This document shows positions 5,435 through 9,437 of a stretch of DNA of 9,437 bases, piece by piece. Location: assembly GCA_027310325.1 (NCBI GenBank), contig DAIDBB010000283.1:1-9437 (forward strand), given 5' to 3'. A program made the translations under genes and the position numbers. The stretch's first letter is position 1; each line of letters begins with the position of its first letter. The stretch is from a bacterium. GTDB taxonomy: Bacteria > Desulfobacterota > GWC2-55-46. The notes under the pieces are model-generated. The model made no database searches, was not told the DNA's origin, and saw only the letters and a list, made by a program, of their open reading frames with translations.

Positions 5435-5460
5435 GTTGAAGCCGTCAAAACGGCTTCAAC
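5435..5460 (-). terminator. Strong hairpin overlapping the aas stop codon
   Basis: A perfect 11-bp stem, GTTGAAGCCGT paired with ACGGCTTCAAC, closes a 4-nt loop. The stop codon of the lipid gene (5445-5447) lies at the loop edge, so the last codons form one arm. No T-run follows on either strand, so it is not a classic Rho-independent terminator. It may protect the 3' end of the mRNA or pause polymerase. Confidence 0.45.
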
Positions 5461-8400
5461 AAGTTTCTCCCGGCAAGGGTCTTTTCTTCGTTGTGTCTCG
5501 TGCGTTCGAGGGCGAGTTCCTTGAGTCTCTTGATGTCGAGCTTGCCGGAGGCCAAAGCCGGGAAGGAGTCGATGGGCACGAGGTTTTCCCTCTTCGGTAT
5601 CCAGAGCCTGGGGAGGTTCGCCTTGAGAAGCGCCTCCCATACCTCGGCGGGCTTCGCCTCTTTTTTTGTGTAGAAGGCGACGAGCCTCTCGCCCCTGTCA
5701 GCGTCGGGCACGGCGGTAACCGCGCAGTCGCACCCGAGCGCCATTGAGATCGTCTCCTCGACCTTTATGTGCGGGACCATCTCGCCGGCGATCTTACTAA
5801 ACCTCGATACCCGGTCTACAATACTTATGAACCCGTCCGGGCCGACGGATGCGATGTCTCCCGTGGAGTACCAGCCGTCCTTAATGACCTCCCTCGTCTT
5901 GTCGGGATCTCCGAGGTAGCCCTTCATTACGCTTGGGCCCTTCACAAGGAGAAGCCCTTCGGTCCCGGCGGGAAGCTCCGAGCCGTTTTCCGGATGGACG
6001 ACCTTTACTGCCACCCCGGGGATGGCGTGCCCGACGGTGCCGGGCTTGAACCCCGCCTGCCTCAGGTTCTTGTGCTCGACGTCGGGGACGTTCACTGATA
6101 CGACCGGCGAAAGCTCGGTGGCTCCGTACCCTTCCATGAGCTCTATCCCGAACCTGCTCTTGAAGTCTCTCGCGACGTTCTCGCGGAGCTTCTCGGCCCC
6201 GGTCACGGCGTATCTGAGGGTGGCGAAGTCCCCGGGCGCGCACTTCTTTATGTATTGCCCGTAGAACGACGGGGTCCCTATGATTATCGTGGCCCTGTGG
6301 GTACGGCAGAGCTCTCCGGTGGACTTCGCGTCAAGGGGGTTTGCGAGGTAGACCGCGCCGAAGCCCTCGACGAGCGGCAGCCACAACGCGGCTGTGAAGC
6401 CGAAGGCGTGGAAGAAGGGCGGCACTCCCATGATGACGTCCTTTTCCGAGACGCCAAAGACCTGCGCGAACCCCTCGAGGTTCGAGACGATGTTATGGTG
6501 CGTGAGCACCACGCCCTTCGGGTCCCCGGTGGAGCCGCTCGTGAAGATGACGGTAGCGGTGCGGGACGGGTCGTAGGGACCGCCGGGGAACAGCGCGCCA
6601 AGCGCCTTATGCGGGAGCATGAGGACCGTGAGCCACGTCGCGCCCTTTTTGAGGCCGCTAAAGTTTAAGGCGATGTCTTCAAGATAGACGGCGTTCTCCG
6701 CCTCTTTCAACCCGATCTTCGCGGCAAAGGAACGTGAGGTGATTATCTTTTTTATCCCGCACTTCCTTGCGCACGCCGAGGTCACGTCCTCCCCGGCGGT
6801 GAAGTTGAGATTTACGGGGACCTTCCCGGCCATGAGCGCCGCGGCGTTCACGATGGCCGCCGCGACGGTAGAGGGGAGCATTATACCGACGTATTCGCCG
6901 TCGAGCCCCTTGATGCTCCGCGAAAGAAGAACGCTTCCCGCGAGCATCTTGCCCCACGAGACCTTTTTCCCGGTGGAGTCAGCGGCGCAGAACGAAAAGA
7001 ACCTCTTTTTGGCCGTCCTTATGAACCGCAGGTGGAGCATGTCTTCGTTGGCCCTGCGCAGCAGGACCGCGTTACAGGCAAGCTCGCTCACGGCCTGCCT
7101 CACTTCGAGGGCGGAAGCCGAAGGCGTCATGGGCTTGCCGAAGGATACCGTCACCGGATAAGGGAACTGCCTCGGCAACTTCCAGAAGAACCTCCCCCCC
7201 TTGAAGCTGAAGACCGACCCCCAGACCCTGTCGAGGTGCACCGGGATAACGGGCACGTCGAGGCCCTCGGCTATCCTCTCGAACCCCTTTTTGAACGGAA
7301 GGAGGTTTCCGGTCCTGCTTATCTCGCCCTCGGCGAATATGCAGACGATGTGGCCGTTCATCAGCTCGCGGCGGGCCCTCTCAAGGGAGCCGAGTATCTC
7401 CCTTTTGTTGCCGTCGGCGACCGGCAGGGCCTTCATCAGGCGGAGGAACCAGCCGATGAGCTTCAGTTTACAGAAAAAATCGTAGACCATAAACCGTATG
7501 AAGCGCTGGACGCACGCGCCTATGAGGAGCCCGTCAACGAACGACATGTGGTTGCAGACGAGTATCGCGGGGCCCCTCACCGGGACGTTTTCATGCCCGA
7601 CGGCCTTTATCTTATAGAGGGTGTGCGTGAGCATCCAGAGGATGAGGCGCGTAAAGAAGTCCGGCAGCGCCGCCACGAGGAAGATCGTGGCGACCATGGT
7701 CAGCAGGCCGAAGATGAGTATGATGCGGTCGGCCCCGATCCTCAAGAGGTCGTTAAGGAGCCAGAGTACGCCGGAGGCGAGGAGTATCCCCGCGGTGTTC
7801 GCAAAGTTGTTCGTGGCGATGATGCGGCCCTTCTCGTCGCTCCCGCTCTTCTGCTGCAGTAGCGCGTTAAGGGGGATTATGAAGAGGCCTCCGGAAAACC
7901 CGAGCATCATAAGCGCAGCGGCGGCCCTGGTGTAGGAGGCGGGCGAATAGGCCAGCAAAATAGAGAATACCCCCATGCCTATGGACCCCAGCGGCACGAG
8001 GCCCGGCTCGATCTTATCTCCTGAAAGGAACCCGGCGGTGACGCTACCGGCCCCTATGCCTATCGCGAGGAAAGTTATGAGTATCCCCACCCAGAGGTCC
8101 GATAGCCCCATGACGCCCTTGCCCAGAAGGAGTATGTCCATCTGAAGGAGCGACCCGAGGAACCAGAAATAGGTTATGGCTGATACGGTAAGGAGGAGGA
8201 ACCTCTGCTTGAGGAGCCTCTTGAAGCCGGTCATTATCTCGCCCCAGGGGTTGACCTTGAAGGCCTTTCCCGGGGCCGGGTCGGCTACTTTCGATATGCC
8301 GAAGCTCGCGGCGGTGCCTACTATCGCTATGGCCAGGAGCACAAGGCCTATGAGGTCGAGCCTCCCTCTCCAGCGGGCGAAAAGGAACGTCCCCGCGGAG

Positions 8401-8882
8401 GTGCCGAGGATGATGGCCAGGAACGTCGACATCTCGATGAGGCCGTTCGCTCTCGACAGGTCCTCGGACCTGAGCATCTCCGGGAGCGCCCCGTATTTGG
8501 CCGGGCTGAAAAAGGTCGAATGGAGCGACATGAGGAAAAGCGTCACGAGCATCCACTCTATCCGCCCCGAGATGAAGGCGAAGAGGCCGAAACCGATGGC
8601 AACGACCTCGAAGGACTTCGTTACTATAAGGACCTTTCTCTTGTTGTAGGCGTCCGCCAGGTGGCCCGCGTAGCCCGAAAAAAGGAGGTACGGGAGGATA
8701 AAGACGGCGCCTACCAGAGAGACGTAGGCGCTCCCGCTGCCCGGCGTCGCCGCCATGTTGACGGCGACCATAGAAAGGACTATCTTGAAGGTGTTGTCGT
8801 TAAACGCCCCCAGGAACTGCGTCCAGAGAAAGGACTGGAAGCCGAACGACTTTAGAAGGTCCGTGTATTTTCCTTTAGCCAT
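5445..8882 (-). CDS. aas: Trifunctional MFS (LplT) - PlsC acyltransferase - acyl-ACP synthetase (Aas)
   Basis: This 1145-residue inner-membrane fusion repairs phospholipids. Residues 1 to about 410 are a 12-helix MFS transporter of the LplT type (motifs FLGAFNDNTFK and GHLADAYNKRK), expected to flip lysophospholipids inward. Residues about 412-610 are a PlsC acyltransferase with H445 and D450 in NHMSFVD (the HX4D catalytic motif) and FAEGEIS at 516-522 (glycerophosphate-binding block, E518-G519). Residues about 640-1130 are an AMP-forming acyl ligase with the P-loop FTSGSTGDPKG (780-790), EGYGATELSP, YSTGD ending at D1009, and C-terminal SGKLDIK with K1118 as likely catalytic lysine. In E. 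coli LplT and Aas are separate; full fusions of this length are a known family in other bacteria. All active-site motifs are intact. It follows fhs by 16 bp, so the two are probably co-transcribed; the Shine-Dalgarno is weak (AGG next to the ATG, AAGG 12 nt up). No functional link to fhs is evident. Confidence 0.93.
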   Translation of the reverse strand: MAKGKYTDLLKSFGFQSFLWTQFLGAFNDNTFKIVLSMVAVNMAATPGSGSAYVSLVGAVFILPYLLFSGYAGHLADAYNKRKVLIVTKSFEVVAIGFGLFAFISGRIEWMLVTLFLMSLHSTFFSPAKYGALPEMLRSEDLSRANGLIEMSTFLAIILGTSAGTFLFARWRGRLDLIGLVLLAIAIVGTAASFGISKVADPAPGKAFKVNPWGEIMTGFKRLLKQRFLLLTVSAITYFWFLGSLLQMDILLLGKGVMGLSDLWVGILITFLAIGIGAGSVTAGFLSGDKIEPGLVPLGSIGMGVFSILLAYSPASYTRAAAALMMLGFSGGLFIIPLNALLQQKSGSDEKGRIIATNNFANTAGILLASGVLWLLNDLLRIGADRIILIFGLLTMVATIFLVAALPDFFTRLILWMLTHTLYKIKAVGHENVPVRGPAILVCNHMSFVDGLLIGACVQRFIRFMVYDFFCKLKLIGWFLRLMKALPVADGNKREILGSLERARRELMNGHIVCIFAEGEISRTGNLLPFKKGFERIAEGLDVPVIPVHLDRVWGSVFSFKGGRFFWKLPRQFPYPVTVSFGKPMTPSASALEVRQAVSELACNAVLLRRANEDMLHLRFIRTAKKRFFSFCAADSTGKKVSWGKMLAGSVLLSRSIKGLDGEYVGIMLPSTVAAAIVNAAALMAGKVPVNLNFTAGEDVTSACARKCGIKKIITSRSFAAKIGLKEAENAVYLEDIALNFSGLKKGATWLTVLMLPHKALGALFPGGPYDPSRTATVIFTSGSTGDPKGVVLTHHNIVSNLEGFAQVFGVSEKDVIMGVPPFFHAFGFTAALWLPLVEGFGAVYLANPLDAKSTGELCRTHRATIIIGTPSFYGQYIKKCAPGDFATLRYAVTGAEKLRENVARDFKSRFGIELMEGYGATELSPVVSVNVPDVEHKNLRQAGFKPGTVGHAIPGVAVKVVHPENGSELPAGTEGLLLVKGPSVMKGYLGDPDKTREVIKDGWYSTGDIASVGPDGFISIVDRVSRFSKIAGEMVPHIKVEETISMALGCDCAVTAVPDADRGERLVAFYTKKEAKPAEVWEALLKANLPRLWIPKRENLVPIDSFPALASGKLDIKRLKELALERTRHNEEKTLAGRNLLKPF

Positions 8883-8898
8883 CCTGGTCTAAGCCTTT

Positions 8899-9437
8899 TT
8901 ACGAGATGCCGGTAATCGCGCCGTCCGGGGAGATATCGATCTTTTCCGCGAGCGGGTGCGCCGGCAGCCCCGGCATGAGGAGTATGTGGCCGCAGCGCGC
9001 CACAAGGAACCCGGCCCCGCCGTTAGGCACAACGCCATCGACGGTTATCTTGAAGCCGTTAGGCCTGCCGGGGAGCGCGGCATTATCGGAAAGCGACTTC
9101 GGCGTCTTGGCGACGCATACCGGAAGCCCCCCGTAGCCGAGCCTCTCGATGTCATTTATATCCTTTTCAGCCCCGGGCGTAAAGTTTACTCCTTCGGCGC
9201 CGTACATCTCTTTCGCTATGACCGAGATCTTTTCCTTGACGCGCAGGCCTTCGGGGTAGAGGAACCTGAAGCCGTTATTAACGCGCGATTTCGCAAGCCA
9301 CTCGGCCAATTCCACCCCACCGCTACCGCCTTCGTCCCGGACGTTTACGGCAAAGGCCGGAACCCCAAGCCCCTCGATCGATTTTATTACCTCGCGTATT
9401 TCAGGGTCCGTATCGTCGTGAAAGCGGTTTATCGCAA
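8899..9437 (-). CDS. fhs: Formate-tetrahydrofolate ligase, C-terminal part (cut by window edge)
   Basis: The visible 178 C-terminal residues match formate-tetrahydrofolate ligase, the cytoplasmic enzyme that makes 10-formyl-THF from formate, THF and ATP (one-carbon metabolism, and the methyl branch of the Wood-Ljungdahl pathway). Recognisable family segments are AINRFHDDTDPEI at the truncated edge, KEKISVIAKEMYGAEGVNF, GGLPVCVAKTPKSLSDNAALPGRP, and the tail GGAGFLVARCGHILLMPGLPAHPLAEKIDISPDG. The frame is open to the window end, so the gene continues beyond it; a GTG at 9315 is internal, not the start. A full-length protein is about 550 residues, so roughly two thirds are missing. The stop is 16 bp before the lipid gene, suggesting an operon. 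A full Wood-Ljungdahl pathway cannot be inferred from this gene alone. Confidence 0.95.
   Translation of the reverse strand, partial: AINRFHDDTDPEIREVIKSIEGLGVPAFAVNVRDEGGSGGVELAEWLAKSRVNNGFRFLYPEGLRVKEKISVIAKEMYGAEGVNFTPGAEKDINDIERLGYGGLPVCVAKTPKSLSDNAALPGRPNGFKITVDGVVPNGGAGFLVARCGHILLMPGLPAHPLAEKIDISPDGAITGIS

Noticed and set aside
7032..7862. A long (276-codon) plus-strand ORF antisense to the lipid gene.
   Set aside because: It is rich in Arg, Glu, Pro and Gly, as expected of antisense frames in GC-rich genes, and the minus-strand frame encodes well-defined PlsC and MFS domains.

Overview
The window is GC-rich chromosomal DNA from a Gram-negative bacterium with a rich periplasmic c-type cytochrome complement. 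The coding style and gene content (deoxyhypusine-synthase-like protein, SHP/DHC cytochromes, formate-tetrahydrofolate ligase, a fused MFS-acyltransferase-ligase) resemble deltaproteobacterial or related anaerobic/microaerophilic environmental lineages. That placement is an inference; there is no rRNA or other marker here to fix the taxon. There are no IS elements, tRNAs or CRISPR arrays.

Layout. Positions 1-124 contain no gene with a start codon. A deoxyhypusine-synthase-like enzyme runs leftward (125-1108), and a 68-residue Cys-rich protein runs rightward (1285-1491). Next comes a cytochrome island of about 3.6 kb. On the minus strand it has a cytochrome b561 fused to a diheme cytochrome c (DHC) domain (3366-4526), an SHP/DUF1924 monoheme cytochrome (2911-3351), a stand-alone DHC (2247-2876), a broken monoheme cytochrome c fragment (2068-2238), a weak terminator, and an intact small class I cytochrome c (1619-1957). 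Divergently, across a 285-bp control region, lies a cytochrome c'-like protein (4812-5231). A 210-bp intergenic stretch with several inverted repeats separates it from two minus-strand metabolic genes that form a likely operon: the C-terminal part of formate-tetrahydrofolate ligase (8899 to the window edge), followed 16 bp later by a 1145-residue LplT-PlsC-acyl-ACP-synthetase fusion (5445-8882).

How the genes fit together. In known SHP systems (Rhodobacter sphaeroides, Shewanella) a membrane cytochrome b passes quinol electrons to DHC and then to SHP, a heme protein that can bind O2. Here the membrane cytochrome b carries its own DHC domain and a second soluble DHC is present, giving a plausible path quinol -> b561 -> fused DHC -> soluble DHC -> SHP. 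The five intact cytochrome genes encode seven CxxCH heme c sites by direct count. The duplicated DHC, the membrane fusion, the cytochrome c remnant and the glycine microsatellite in the DHC linker are the least ordinary things in the window. The lipid gene would import lysophospholipids and re-acylate them; it has no evident link to the cytochromes.
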